A DNA stretch of 31,260 bases from UBA4660 sp002405435. Lineage in GTDB: Bacteria; Bacteroidota; Bacteroidia; Flavobacteriales_D; Sanyastnellaceae. Every line of letters starts with the position of its first letter. Position 1 is the stretch's first letter. Below the pieces are notes generated by a model, which saw nothing but the letters and a program-made list of their open reading frames with translations, was not told the DNA's origin and ran no database searches. Positions 1 to 7,918 of the stretch are shown here, piece after piece. The stretch covers positions 1 through 31,260 of the forward strand of contig DAIOCL010000026.1 in the NCBI GenBank assembly GCA_036747335.1, given 5' to 3'. The translations under genes were made by a program, and so were the position numbers.

Positions 1-786
1 CAGGTCTGCCCGCTGCACCTCGAAGCGAAACTCTCGAGCACCGTATCCAACCGGGACACGCACCAGGAAGCGGATGCCATACTGAATACCAGTGATTTTC
101 AGCTCTTCAATCCATCACGCGACCTGCTTGTGACCCTGCTGCAAAACTTCAACTGGCAGACGGCCCGAACCGGTTTGCGTCCGCAGTTTATCAAAACAGA
201 TGAAATCACCTTTGATCTCTATGAAGTGAATGAATTTCCCGCAGGCAATGAATGGCGGTGGTTTGAGACACGCGCCATCAATTACATCAGCATGCATGTC
301 GACCGGATCGAACAGGAACTGCCGCCTGAAATCGAGGTCCACCTGCGCCCCGACCCGATGCAGGGCAGCAAAGGTTACCTGTCGGAGCCCGATATCAACG
401 GGCGGTTTTTAACCGAGTGCCGGCAAGGCGGCGATGACCGAATAGAGTGCGAATACCACCGCGTATTTTTCTACCTGAAGAGCCAGGAATATCCGGCGGC
501 GACCTTTTCCATCATCGGCAACCTGCAAAGCGTGAACCCCGCTGACCACCGCATGCAGTACAACCGCCAAACGGGTTGCTATGAGGCCACACTCTATCTG
601 AAGCAGGGCTACTACAACTACCGCTACCTGATGACCGATCCCTTTCACAGCGACGGCACGCTGGAATACACCGAAGGCAACTACTCCCAAACGGAAAATG
701 ACTACTGCATGATTATGTACCACCACGACTATGCAGTTGGCTACGACAGAATTATCGCCTTCGGGCGCGATAATTCCATCCGCTGA
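1..786 (+). CDS. Type IX secretion system plug-family protein (DUF5103), C-terminal part
   Basis: The reading frame is open from the first base of the window, so this is the 3' part (261 codons) of a gene that starts upstream. The stretch GNEWRWFETR followed by the INYIS segment, and the ending with GYDRIIAFG, are hallmarks of the DUF5103 family (PF17116). That family includes the plug protein that closes the SprA translocon of the type IX secretion system in Flavobacterium. The protein would act at the outer membrane or periplasm, which agrees with the three T9SS cargo proteins encoded later in the window. It precedes the LptF/G gene on the same strand with a 48-bp gap, so co-transcription is possible. 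Family assignment is by recalled motifs only; whether this copy is the actual translocon plug or a paralogue cannot be told from the tail alone. Confidence 0.8.
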   Translation, partial: QVCPLHLEAKLSSTVSNRDTHQEADAILNTSDFQLFNPSRDLLVTLLQNFNWQTARTGLRPQFIKTDEITFDLYEVNEFPAGNEWRWFETRAINYISMHVDRIEQELPPEIEVHLRPDPMQGSKGYLSEPDINGRFLTECRQGGDDRIECEYHRVFFYLKSQEYPAATFSIIGNLQSVNPADHRMQYNRQTGCYEATLYLKQGYYNYRYLMTDPFHSDGTLEYTEGNYSQTENDYCMIMYHHDYAVGYDRIIAFGRDNSIR

Positions 787-834
787 ACCCGCCCGGCGAT
801 GGTAAATTTACCGTCTTGAAAAGGCGGCAGGTTT

Positions 835-2322
835 TTGATCAGGCGCATCTCCATACTTCTGTTTTCCACCTACGCAGGTCCCTTTGTGGTAACCTTCGTG
901 GTGGCTATGTTCCTTTTCGAGATGCAGTTTGTCTGGCTGTACCTTGACGAACTGATGGGGAAGGGACTTGAAACGTCCGTGATTGTCGAATTGCTGACCT
1001 ATGTGTCAGCCAGGCTCGTGAATATGGCCCTGCCGCTGGCCGTGCTGATGTCGTCCATCATGGCCCTGGGTACCCTGAGCGAAAACAATGAACTCACGGC
1101 CCTGAAGTGCGCCGGGGTTTCGTTGATCCGCATCCTTCGCCCGCTGCTCTTCTTCAGCATCACACTCAGCCTGGTTGCTTTTTTGTTTGCCAATAATGTA
1201 TGGCCAATCGCCAACCTGAAGTTTAGGGCCCTGCTGAAAAGTATAGGTGACCAACGCCCCACCCTCACCCTCAATGACGGAGTCTTCTATAATGGCATCA
1301 AGGGCTACAGCATTCGGGTGGGCCGAAATGATGTCGAAAAAAAGGAACTGCACGATGTGCTGATTTACGACCACAGCAACCGTGCGGTCGCCAGCCGCAA
1401 GGTGATCCGCGCCAAATCTGGCCGAATGGAGCAGACCTCCGACAAGCAGTACCTGGTGCTGACCCTAAGCGATGGCCTTTACTACGATGAACCACCGGAA
1501 AAAGTGAGTCCGAAAAAGGAACACCGCCTGCCCATGATCAAGGGAGAATTCGACAAGATGGTGTTGCGCATGGACCTTTCATCACTGATGTTTTCCAATG
1601 ACAATGAGTCAATCATGAAGTCGTCGTACGAGATGATGACCATCGGACAGCTCGCCGGTGCGATTGACTCGCTCGACACACGGCTAGACAGTGTGCTCAC
1701 CGCACTGGGTGCCTCTACCCTCGAGGTGAACATACCGGCTGCGACCGCTCCGGGCAAGACCATGGCCAGCCCCGATACCGGCGTTGCGGCAGCCCGAGCC
1801 CATCCCCTGCTGAGGTATTGGCCGGCTTCAAAGCGCGACCGCATTATAGAACTGGCCAAAATGAAAAACCGCCGGCAACTCGACGCGCTGGACAGCCGGT
1901 CAACCGAGGTCACCCACCTCGAAAAGAGCCTCGCTCGCCACCGCATTGAATGGCACCGGAAGTTTTTCCTGGCCGCTACCTGCCTGGTTCTCTTTTTTAT
2001 CGGTAGCTCCCTCGGTGCCATTATCCGCAAAGGCGGCATAGGGCTTCCTACCCTCATTGCCATCATCCTCTTTATTGTCTTTCAGCTTTTGACCACGGCC
2101 GGGGAAAAAATGGCCAAATCCGGACTCGTGGCGCCCTACGCAGGCATGTGGATGAGCACAGCGGTGTTTCTACCCCTGGGCATTTACCTGTGGAGAAAAG
2201 CGTCGAGCGATTCCGTAATCTTCAACCTTGAATCATATTTGAGCCCCATTTACCGTCTGGCGGCCAGGGTGCGCAGCTTCCTAACCCGCCGGATGCCCAA
2301 CACCCAGACCAACCGACCATGA
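835..2322 (+). CDS. LptF/LptG-family permease (YjgP/YjgQ)
   Basis: A 495-residue inner-membrane permease of the LPS export ABC transporter, which works with LptB to extract LPS from the inner membrane. The plan is that of the family: about three N-terminal membrane spans (near residues 8-28, 59-79 and 100-120), a long periplasmic region, and three C-terminal spans (near 378-396, 402-423 and 430-452). The segment LTALKCAGVSLIRILRPLL after span two is the cytoplasmic coupling region typical of LptF/G. The start is a TTG at 835: the frame is closed by a TGA at 817-819, the next ATG (907) would cut off the first span, and AAAGGCGG lies just upstream of the TTG. The stop overlaps the next gene's start (ATGA). 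Whether it is LptF or LptG cannot be decided here. Confidence 0.9.
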   Translation: MIRRISILLFSTYAGPFVVTFVVAMFLFEMQFVWLYLDELMGKGLETSVIVELLTYVSARLVNMALPLAVLMSSIMALGTLSENNELTALKCAGVSLIRILRPLLFFSITLSLVAFLFANNVWPIANLKFRALLKSIGDQRPTLTLNDGVFYNGIKGYSIRVGRNDVEKKELHDVLIYDHSNRAVASRKVIRAKSGRMEQTSDKQYLVLTLSDGLYYDEPPEKVSPKKEHRLPMIKGEFDKMVLRMDLSSLMFSNDNESIMKSSYEMMTIGQLAGAIDSLDTRLDSVLTALGASTLEVNIPAATAPGKTMASPDTGVAAARAHPLLRYWPASKRDRIIELAKMKNRRQLDALDSRSTEVTHLEKSLARHRIEWHRKFFLAATCLVLFFIGSSLGAIIRKGGIGLPTLIAIILFIVFQLLTTAGEKMAKSGLVAPYAGMWMSTAVFLPLGIYLWRKASSDSVIFNLESYLSPIYRLAARVRSFLTRRMPNTQTNRP

Positions 2323-3521
2323 GGGTCTTACAACTCTGCAATAAACCCCCGCTTCCCGCCATCGACGGGGGATGTATAGCCATGAACACCGTTACACAGG
2401 GACTGCTGAAAAGCGGGGCCACCGTAAAGGTACTCACCATCTTTACCCATAAACACGACTTCGTGTTGGAATCAATGCCCCCCGCGTATGTCGCTCAGAC
2501 GGATATCGAGGGTGTATTTGTTGATACCCGCGTCAACGTAGTGGATGCTTTTGCCAACTTTATGACGGCCGACTCTTACAACGTGAGCCGTTTTTTTTCC
2601 ACCGACTTTGACATCCGGCTTACGCGGTGCCTTCAGGACGCCAGCTATGATGTCGTTCACCTGGAGAGCCTATTCATGACACCCTATATCAGCACGATCC
2701 GCCGGTATTCGGATGCCCGCATCGTGCTGCGGTCTCATAACCTCGAATTTGCACTTTGGGAAAAAATGGCGCACGGTGCCCGCAACCTCGCGCGCAAAGC
2801 CTACCTCAATTATCTGTCGCGCAAATTGCGCGAATACGAACTGTCTATACTGTCACAGGTCGATGGCATAGCGGCCATCAGCGAAGAGGACCGCCGACAT
2901 TTTGTCGAACTGGGTGTGAAAAAACCTGTAGAGGCGATTCCGTTTGCCCTGCCGATGCATGAGTACCTGCCGCCTGCAGGCCATAAGCCGCGGCTGGCCC
3001 TTTTTCACATCGGCGCCATGGACTGGTCGCCCAACCTCGAGGGTATTGTCTGGTTTCTCGAAGACATCTGGCCACATATCCATCAGGCTTTTCCAGCCCT
3101 CACACTGCACCTCGCTGGCAGAAATATGCCAGCAGACCTCATTGCCGGCGCAGGCAGTGGGGTGGTATTTGAGGGTGAAGTCGCGGACGCACGGGCCTTT
3201 ATGCACGACAAGGCAATCATGATCGTGCCCTTGCTCAGCGGAGGCGGTATACGTGTGAAAATCATTGAAGGCATGGCCTGCGGTAAAGCCATCATATCTA
3301 CACCAGTCGGAGCGGAAGGCATTGATTGCCGGCATGGCGAACACATTCTGCTGGCTGAAAACGCCACCCAATGGGTAGAGGCAATCGGACAACTGGTAAA
3401 CGAACCGGGCCGTATGGAAGCCATCGGCGCGCGCGCCATGGCACTGGCAGCCCAACACTTCGAAACCGATAACGTCACGGCCAGACTCATCGAATTTTAT
3501 CACACGCTGAGAAGGCCATGA
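2319..3521 (+). CDS. Glycosyltransferase, GT4 type
   Basis: A 400-residue glycosyltransferase with the two-domain GT-B layout. The N-terminal half opens with VLQLCNKPPLPAIDGG, the donor-side start seen in many Bacteroidota GT4 enzymes. The C-terminal half carries the nucleotide-sugar binding segment GGGIRVKIIEGMACGKAI around residues 307-324, including the conserved glutamate-rich helix (IIEGMACG). It overlaps the upstream permease gene and the downstream glycosyltransferase gene by four bases each (ATGA), so the three are almost surely translated together. The context with an LptF/G permease suggests a role in lipopolysaccharide, capsule or another surface glycan. Donor, acceptor and linkage cannot be read from the sequence. 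Confidence 0.88.
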   Translation: MRVLQLCNKPPLPAIDGGCIAMNTVTQGLLKSGATVKVLTIFTHKHDFVLESMPPAYVAQTDIEGVFVDTRVNVVDAFANFMTADSYNVSRFFSTDFDIRLTRCLQDASYDVVHLESLFMTPYISTIRRYSDARIVLRSHNLEFALWEKMAHGARNLARKAYLNYLSRKLREYELSILSQVDGIAAISEEDRRHFVELGVKKPVEAIPFALPMHEYLPPAGHKPRLALFHIGAMDWSPNLEGIVWFLEDIWPHIHQAFPALTLHLAGRNMPADLIAGAGSGVVFEGEVADARAFMHDKAIMIVPLLSGGGIRVKIIEGMACGKAIISTPVGAEGIDCRHGEHILLAENATQWVEAIGQLVNEPGRMEAIGARAMALAAQHFETDNVTARLIEFYHTLRRP

Positions 3522-4726
3522 AAGTGTTTGTGCTCCTCTCTCGTGTACCCTGGCCACTTGAAAAAGGAGACAAACTCAGGGCCTACCACCAGGTGAAACA
3601 TCTTGCTGCGCGACACCATGTGGTGCTGTGCTGCCTGAATGTGGGCAAACTCCACCCGGATGCCCGCACCGAACTCGAAAAAATCGCTCCCGAAGTATAC
3701 ATTATCCCGTTGCAGCGCTGGAAAATTGTTTGGAGAATGTGCCGTGCCCTGTGGTCAGACAAACCCTTTCAGGTTCATTATTTCCTCCAAAACCGGGCTA
3801 AGAACCGCGTGCAGCAACTCATTGCCACGACGCGGCCAGACCACTGCTACGCCCAGCTTATTCGTACGGCTGAATACGTCAAAAATCTGCATCACCTGAA
3901 AAAGACCCTTGACTATATGGATGCCTTCAGCGCCGGACAGGACCGCAAGGTCACCCGCACACCCTATCTCCTGCGCTGGTTGCCCAGCCTGGAGGCATCC
4001 CGGTTGCGTCTGTACGAAAACCTCATTTTCGATTACTTCGACCACCACACCATCATCAGTGCACAGGACCGCAACTTGCTCAGGCATCCTGGCAGAAACA
4101 ATATTGTTGTGGTGCCCAACGGGGTGGACTATGCGTATTTCTCTCCACGGGGGCTGACCATGAGCTATGACATTGTGTTTACGGGAAACATGTCGTATCC
4201 GCCCAACATAGACTGCGCACAGTTCCTCGTGCACGCCGTGTTGCCGTTAGTCTGGAAGCGCCTGCCGGGTGCTACGCTGCTCATCTGCGGCGCATCGCCC
4301 CCTGGCCGGGTGAAACAACTCGCAGGGGAACGCGTGACGGTACAGGGATGGGTGGAAGACATCCGCGAGGCCTATGGCATCGCAAAGGTGTTTGCCGCAC
4401 CGATGCAGATTGGTACAGGTATGCAAAACAAACTCCTTGAAGCCATGTCGATGGCAATGCCGTGTGTTACCTCACCCCTTGCCTGCGGCGGACTCGGCAT
4501 TACGCCGGGCAATGAACTGCTTTCGGGAGGCACCGCGGAGGAGGTAGCCGGGCATATTGCCGACCTGCTGACCGACGAGCCCCGCAGGGCAGCCATGGGA
4601 TTGAAAGCACGCGCTTTCGTCATGCGCGCCTATGACTGGGAGACGGCTACCCTTCAACTTGAACGGGTTATGCTCGGAAAAAACCAAGACGAACCCCGGC
4701 GTGATGCACTGCTGCACCATTCCTGA
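3518..4726 (+). CDS. Glycosyltransferase, GT4 type (TIGR03087-like)
   Basis: A 402-residue GT-B glycosyltransferase. It starts with VFVLLSRVPWPLEKGDKLRA; the P-x-x-KGDK-x-R pattern recalls the TIGR03087 group (sugar transferases first noted in exosortase-associated polysaccharide loci, also common outside them). The donor-binding part shows GTGMQNKLLEAMSMAMPCV near residues 299-317, equivalent to the E-rich helix of GT4 enzymes. It overlaps the preceding glycosyltransferase by four bases and closes the plus-strand operon. I see no exosortase or polysaccharide polymerase in the window, so the exosortase link is not supported here; the likeliest role is assembly of a surface glycan. The two adjacent glycosyltransferases are clearly different in sequence, not a recent duplication. 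Confidence 0.87.
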   Translation: MKVFVLLSRVPWPLEKGDKLRAYHQVKHLAARHHVVLCCLNVGKLHPDARTELEKIAPEVYIIPLQRWKIVWRMCRALWSDKPFQVHYFLQNRAKNRVQQLIATTRPDHCYAQLIRTAEYVKNLHHLKKTLDYMDAFSAGQDRKVTRTPYLLRWLPSLEASRLRLYENLIFDYFDHHTIISAQDRNLLRHPGRNNIVVVPNGVDYAYFSPRGLTMSYDIVFTGNMSYPPNIDCAQFLVHAVLPLVWKRLPGATLLICGASPPGRVKQLAGERVTVQGWVEDIREAYGIAKVFAAPMQIGTGMQNKLLEAMSMAMPCVTSPLACGGLGITPGNELLSGGTAEEVAGHIADLLTDEPRRAAMGLKARAFVMRAYDWETATLQLERVMLGKNQDEPRRDALLHHS

Positions 4727-4745
4727 AAAGTTGCTGTAATCGTCC

Positions 4746-4759
4746 GGGCTTTGAAGCCC
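4746..4759. terminator. Weak hairpin between convergent genes
   Basis: GGGCTT-TG-AAGCCC forms a short perfect inverted repeat in the 43-bp gap between the convergent glycosyltransferase and lipoprotein genes. No clear T run follows on either strand, so a terminator role is only a guess from position. Confidence 0.3.
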
Positions 4760-4769
4760 AGGTAAACGG

Positions 4770-5894
4770 TTAATTACCGCCGGCAGAACGCTGCTGCACC
4801 TGACGCTCGTTGCCTGACTTCTCGGGCGCAGTGGGCGGGGTAATGCCGTTTTTCCGGTCCTTCAGCATTTTCTCGCGCTGCTTGAGCAATTCTTCACGGG
4901 TCGGCTGCGCAGCATTGGTTCCGGCCGGCGTTCGCGGGGCATTAAAAGGCATGCCTGGCCTGGCTGAGGGAGGCTGCAGGGAACCGGGCGCGGTGCCAAT
5001 GGGCGTGCTGTTGTGGCTCTTCAGGCTCAACACACCGCCAGCAGACGTCCACAGGTCCTGACAATTCAATTTTTCACCCGAACTCTTCTCCACAATGGCT
5101 GAAATCCGGGTCATATCCGTGCCCGGTTGACGGCTGATACTCAGGGTGCTCAGGGCCAGGTCTCCGGTGGCCAACTCTCCCAACGAGGCCAACGCGCTGT
5201 CTGCGCTTACGCGCGTCCGAACGATGTCGCGGTGTTCCTTGCTGCCGCGCTCGGCAATACCCAACGCATCGGTCAGTTCGCACCGCCCCGCCTTGCAGCC
5301 GGTATTGTACACCTCAGCATAATAGGCTATCAGGGCCTTTTGGTCTGCCGAAGCACCATCAAGGTAGCGCTTATGGATGTTGACGAAGTTTCGCGTGTTT
5401 TGGTACACCTGGATTGAACGGGTGCTGTCAGGCTCGCTTACCCAATACGAAAGCCTGCGACCGGGCTCATCGGCAACCACCTTGGTTTTGCGGGTAAAAC
5501 TGCCGCTCTTATCGCCAGACGCGTAGGTCATTACCGACGCATCGGTAAAGGTCAATGTGTGCACCGCAGATGAAGCGCCCGATTCTACCAGCGTGAGCGA
5601 CCCTGCGGAAGCCAGCTGTGCGGTTCCGGCCTGGGTGCTGATGCTGTCATTCCCGTTTACCTTATAGGCCGTGCGCATTTGAAAGGTGCTGTCGGGCTGC
5701 AGCACTAGTATGGAACGAACCTCTTCACAGGTCGGACAGGTGAAGGTTCCCTCGTACTGGCCAGCGAGGTCACCAAGGCCATTGACTTGATTTTCAATAC
5801 CTGAGGCTGAGCCAGCAGGCTGTTCATTCTTGCTGCCGCAGGCCGCCAGGGCCAAGGCTGCAGCCGCTATCCAAGCGAATCCGTAGTTTTTCAT
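4770..5894 (-). CDS. NlpE-domain lipoprotein with long unassigned C-terminal region
   Basis: A 374-residue lipoprotein. The start is taken at the ATG at 5894, not the earlier in-frame ATG at 5945, because it gives a classic signal peptide with lipobox LAAC (Cys19) and sits 18 bp after a good Bacteroidota -7 box. Residues about 46-130 match the NlpE N-terminal fold: GQYEGTFTCPTCEEVRSIL has the family's CxxC pair (Cys53, Cys56). In enterobacteria NlpE senses envelope/copper stress through the Cpx system; that pathway is not expected here, so the role is unknown. The remaining 240 residues are unlike NlpE as I know it. They include two more cysteines in a TGCKAGRCEL segment and end in a low-complexity Pro/Ala and Arg/Lys/Glu-rich tail. 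The gene stands alone. Confidence 0.78.
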   Translation of the reverse strand: MKNYGFAWIAAAALALAACGSKNEQPAGSASGIENQVNGLGDLAGQYEGTFTCPTCEEVRSILVLQPDSTFQMRTAYKVNGNDSISTQAGTAQLASAGSLTLVESGASSAVHTLTFTDASVMTYASGDKSGSFTRKTKVVADEPGRRLSYWVSEPDSTRSIQVYQNTRNFVNIHKRYLDGASADQKALIAYYAEVYNTGCKAGRCELTDALGIAERGSKEHRDIVRTRVSADSALASLGELATGDLALSTLSISRQPGTDMTRISAIVEKSSGEKLNCQDLWTSAGGVLSLKSHNSTPIGTAPGSLQPPSARPGMPFNAPRTPAGTNAAQPTREELLKQREKMLKDRKNGITPPTAPEKSGNERQVQQRSAGGN

Positions 5895-5912
5895 GGGATG
5901 TGTAAAGGACGG

Positions 5913-5941
5913 CAAAGGTAAAACAGCCCCAAACTCAGCAA
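5913..5941 (-). promoter_or_regulatory. Bacteroidota-type promoter for the NlpE-domain lipoprotein gene
   Basis: On the minus strand TACCTTTG (5913-5920) matches the Bacteroidota -7 box TAnnTTTG exactly. A TTG (5939-5941) lies 18 bases upstream, within the usual spacing for the -33 element. Transcription would start near 5906, about a dozen bases before the ATG at 5894. Confidence 0.6.
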
Positions 5942-6198
5942 CCAACAGGGTGCAAAAATCCTTAAGGCAAAACTAAAGGGCTGATTTCGTGGAATTTGTC
6001 TTCAGCCGGTTTGAAGCCTGGTCGGTGTTATTCCTAACCGGGAAAGGTCCCCTTGCGATGGGTTGATTTTCAGAGTCATAAGGGGTATAGAACCTTGGTT
6101 TTTTACTTGAAAAGTTTTCGTTTAATCAATTGGTTATCTGCACTTTAACTCAATCGCCAACCGGCCGCGTGGCGCGAAAAAAGTTGCGCGATTTTACC

Positions 6199-6226
6199 TT
6201 GTGCCCTTTAAAAACTCCGATATTTG
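6199..6226 (+). promoter_or_regulatory. Possible promoter of the candidate small RNA
   Basis: A TTG at 6199-6201 is followed, after 17 bases, by GATATTTG (6219-6226), which matches seven of the eight positions of TAnnTTTG. The predicted start, near 6231-6235, coincides with the first base-paired element of the candidate RNA. Confidence 0.4.
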
Positions 6227-6230
6227 AACC

Positions 6231-6317
6231 GGCCTGTTTTTCATAATTGGTTGTCTTGGAATGGTGAATTTCAGGTCTTGAAAATCCCGGTGGATACCCT
6301 CCGGGATTTTTGTTTTT
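6231..6317 (+). ncRNA. Candidate small RNA of about 85 nt
   Basis: No plus-strand gene lies upstream, yet a near-ideal intrinsic terminator occurs at 6281-6317, so something short is probably transcribed. A 5' element GGCCTG (6231-6236) can pair with CAGGTC (6272-6277, one G-U pair), giving a first stem-loop directly before the terminator hairpin. A promoter-like pair of boxes sits just upstream. I cannot assign it to a known family such as 6S RNA. An alternative is that the terminator ends a longer leader or attenuates transcription toward the sigma gene about 270 bp downstream. Confidence 0.4.
6281..6317 (+). terminator. Strong intrinsic terminator
   Basis: AAAATCCCGG (6281-6290) and CCGGGATTTT (6301-6310) form a perfect 10-bp stem with a 10-base loop, followed by TGTTTTT. 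It has the shape of a rho-independent terminator reading rightward. Confidence 0.8.
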
Positions 6318-6570
6318 AACGCAGGTTGCAACCACCCTTCGATTGGCGCACTCCACTGCTCATAGATACGCCTGCTGCCACGAGGCGCGCGCGTGCAACG
6401 CGATATTCGGGGCGCAAGCAGGCTATCTGCGTTTTCTGGTTTCTGAAAAAGCCTGTGGAATGTATATGCTTCTATTTTATTTCTCATGGACTGTGCTTCG
6501 GACGACACTGCGCTGAAAATAAGGAAAGCACTTTAAACCTTCCCGCGGGCGGCCCGTCAAACCCTGAAGT

Positions 6571-6578
6571 TATCTTTG
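6571..6578 (+). promoter_or_regulatory. -7 box upstream of the ECF sigma gene
   Basis: TATCTTTG is an exact match to TAnnTTTG and lies 12 bases before the ATG at 6591. I see no convincing TTG at the -33 position. If used, the transcript would have a leader of only a few bases. Confidence 0.45.
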
Positions 6579-6590
6579 AGAAATTCCGGC

Positions 6591-7136
6591 ATGGCGTATT
6601 CGAAAGAAGAAATATTACAATTGGCCCATGATGTTGCCGGCCGGACCGTGTTGTTCAACTGGCTGGTTGACCAGTGGCAACGGCCTGTGTACTATTTCAT
6701 TCGCCGTATGGTGCTCGATCATGACGATACCGATGACCTGGTTCAAAACACTTTTTTGAAGGCCTGGAAGGGGTTGGCTTCCTTCCGGGGTGAAGCCAAG
6801 ATCAGCACCTGGCTGTTTTCAATTGCCTACCGCGAGTCGATCAATTTTCTGGAATCGTCAAAACGCATCGGCAAGGTTTCACTCGACGAGGTGCCCCAGA
6901 AACTGAGCACTGCCCTTCAGGAAGACCCGCTGTTTGAAGGCGACGAGATACAGCGCAAGCTGCAAACTGCCATTGCGGTGCTTCCGGAAAAGCAGAAAGC
7001 AGTTTTTATCATGAAATACTTCGAAGAAAAACGCTACGACGAAATCGCAGAAATCACAGGTACAAGTGTCGGTGCGCTCAAGGCATCCTTCCACTTCGCC
7101 GTTCAAAAAATAGCCGCATTTATGCAATCCAATTAA
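6591..7136 (+). CDS. ECF-type RNA polymerase sigma factor
   Basis: A 181-residue sigma-70 family protein of the extracytoplasmic function (ECF) class. Region 2 is clear: the YYFIRRMVLDHDDTDDLVQN stretch, then TFLKAWKGLASFRGEAKIST (core binding and -10 recognition), and the WLFSIAYRESINFLES helix. Region 4 shows VLPEKQKAVFIMKYFEEKRY followed by DEIAEITGTSVGALKASFHF, the -35 binding helix-turn-helix. I prefer the ATG at 6591 over an upstream in-frame TTG at 6576, because that TTG lies inside the -7 box. The two following genes, a one-span membrane protein and a Spy-like periplasmic protein, are close behind on the same strand and probably form one regulatory unit, in which the membrane protein may hold or modulate the sigma factor. 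Confidence 0.93.
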   Translation: MAYSKEEILQLAHDVAGRTVLFNWLVDQWQRPVYYFIRRMVLDHDDTDDLVQNTFLKAWKGLASFRGEAKISTWLFSIAYRESINFLESSKRIGKVSLDEVPQKLSTALQEDPLFEGDEIQRKLQTAIAVLPEKQKAVFIMKYFEEKRYDEIAEITGTSVGALKASFHFAVQKIAAFMQSN

Positions 7137-7177
7137 ACGCAAATGCCCCAGGCGCCTCTCATTACCCAATAACCCGC

Positions 7178-7915
7178 ATGTCAGATCCTCACATACCTGC
7201 CGATCCGGAGGGAGACTACATCCCCGCGCTGCCTGAAGCCTTCAGGACGGGCGGCGCATTCGCGGTACCGGAAGGCTATTTCGAAGCGGCGGGCACTGGA
7301 CTTAAAGCGTTGGGCGGCATTCCGCATTCGGATGCCCTTCCGGCCACTGCTGAAGGCTATTTCGATGCTTCGGCCATAGCACTGTCCAGGCTAAGTGCGC
7401 TGGGTGAGCCGGGGTCAGCTGAACTGCAGGTACCTGGCAAGTATTTCGCCCAAAACAAACGCCTCCTGAAATCGACCGTTGCCCGGAAAGCGCAGCCGGG
7501 TCGTTTGCTGCGTCTTTTGCTGGCTCCGGGTATGGCTGCAGCTGCCGTAGTAGCTGCCCTGCTGCTACGCGCACCGGCCGAAGAAGGAAATGACTTTGCC
7601 AGCCTGTTGTCTGCTCTTCCCATCGATGAGACGCACCTTGTGTATTTCGCCGATGACGAGGACTATTACCACCTCTGGCTGTTGGCCGAAGAAGTCACTG
7701 ACGGCGACACCGCAGTGGTAGACACCATGTCCGCCGCGCGTCCTGAAATAGCCACGTCAGATACGGCAACGCAGGACTTTTCCGGCATGATCACCGCTCC
7801 TGCCGAAAGCAATCCAAGCACTAAACAAAAAGCGATCACCTTCGCTGCCCTCACCGATGAAGAGATTTTGAATTTCTTTTTCGAAGCAGGTACTGAAGGC
7901 TTATTTGACGAATAA
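7178..7915 (+). CDS. One-span membrane protein with VPEGYF-like repeats, sigma-linked
   Basis: A 245-residue protein of unassigned function. The N-terminal part holds three copies of a short motif: FAVPEGYFEAAGTGLKAL (residues 28-45), PATAEGYFDASAIALSRL (55-72) and LQVPGKYFAQNKRLLKS (83-99). A single hydrophobic span follows (about 110-130), then an acidic, Asp/Glu-rich C-terminal half ending in LTDEEILNFFFEAG. There is no signal peptide before the span, so the repeats probably face the cytoplasm and the acidic tail the periplasm. Genes with such VP-x-x-YF motifs often follow ECF sigma genes in Bacteroidota, so an anti-sigma or sigma-modulating role is a reasonable inference, though I see no classical zinc-binding anti-sigma motif. 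The gene starts 41 bp after the sigma gene and ends 3 bp before the next. Confidence 0.75.
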   Translation: MSDPHIPADPEGDYIPALPEAFRTGGAFAVPEGYFEAAGTGLKALGGIPHSDALPATAEGYFDASAIALSRLSALGEPGSAELQVPGKYFAQNKRLLKSTVARKAQPGRLLRLLLAPGMAAAAVVAALLLRAPAEEGNDFASLLSALPIDETHLVYFADDEDYYHLWLLAEEVTDGDTAVVDTMSAARPEIATSDTATQDFSGMITAPAESNPSTKQKAITFAALTDEEILNFFFEAGTEGLFDE

Positions 7916-7918
7916 AAC

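Larger units (their letters stand above)
5895..6590. other. Gene-free region of about 700 bp
   Basis: Between the divergent lipoprotein and sigma-factor genes I find no convincing protein gene: the short frames overlap each other and resemble nothing known. It holds the lipoprotein promoter at its left end, an AT-rich part (about 6090-6140), a candidate small RNA with a strong terminator (6231-6317), and a sigma-factor promoter box at its right end. The 6320-6560 part shows nothing I can name. Confidence 0.6.

Noticed and set aside
2853..3557. A 234-codon open frame on the minus strand
   Set aside because: Antisense to the first glycosyltransferase gene and without any recognisable domain.
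3518..4726. An exosortase-linked polysaccharide locus
   Set aside because: The glycosyltransferase resembles the TIGR03087 group, but no exosortase, chain-length or polymerase gene is present.
6150..6516. Small overlapping frames in the gene-free region
   Set aside because: They overlap on both strands, cross the terminator hairpin and resemble no protein family.
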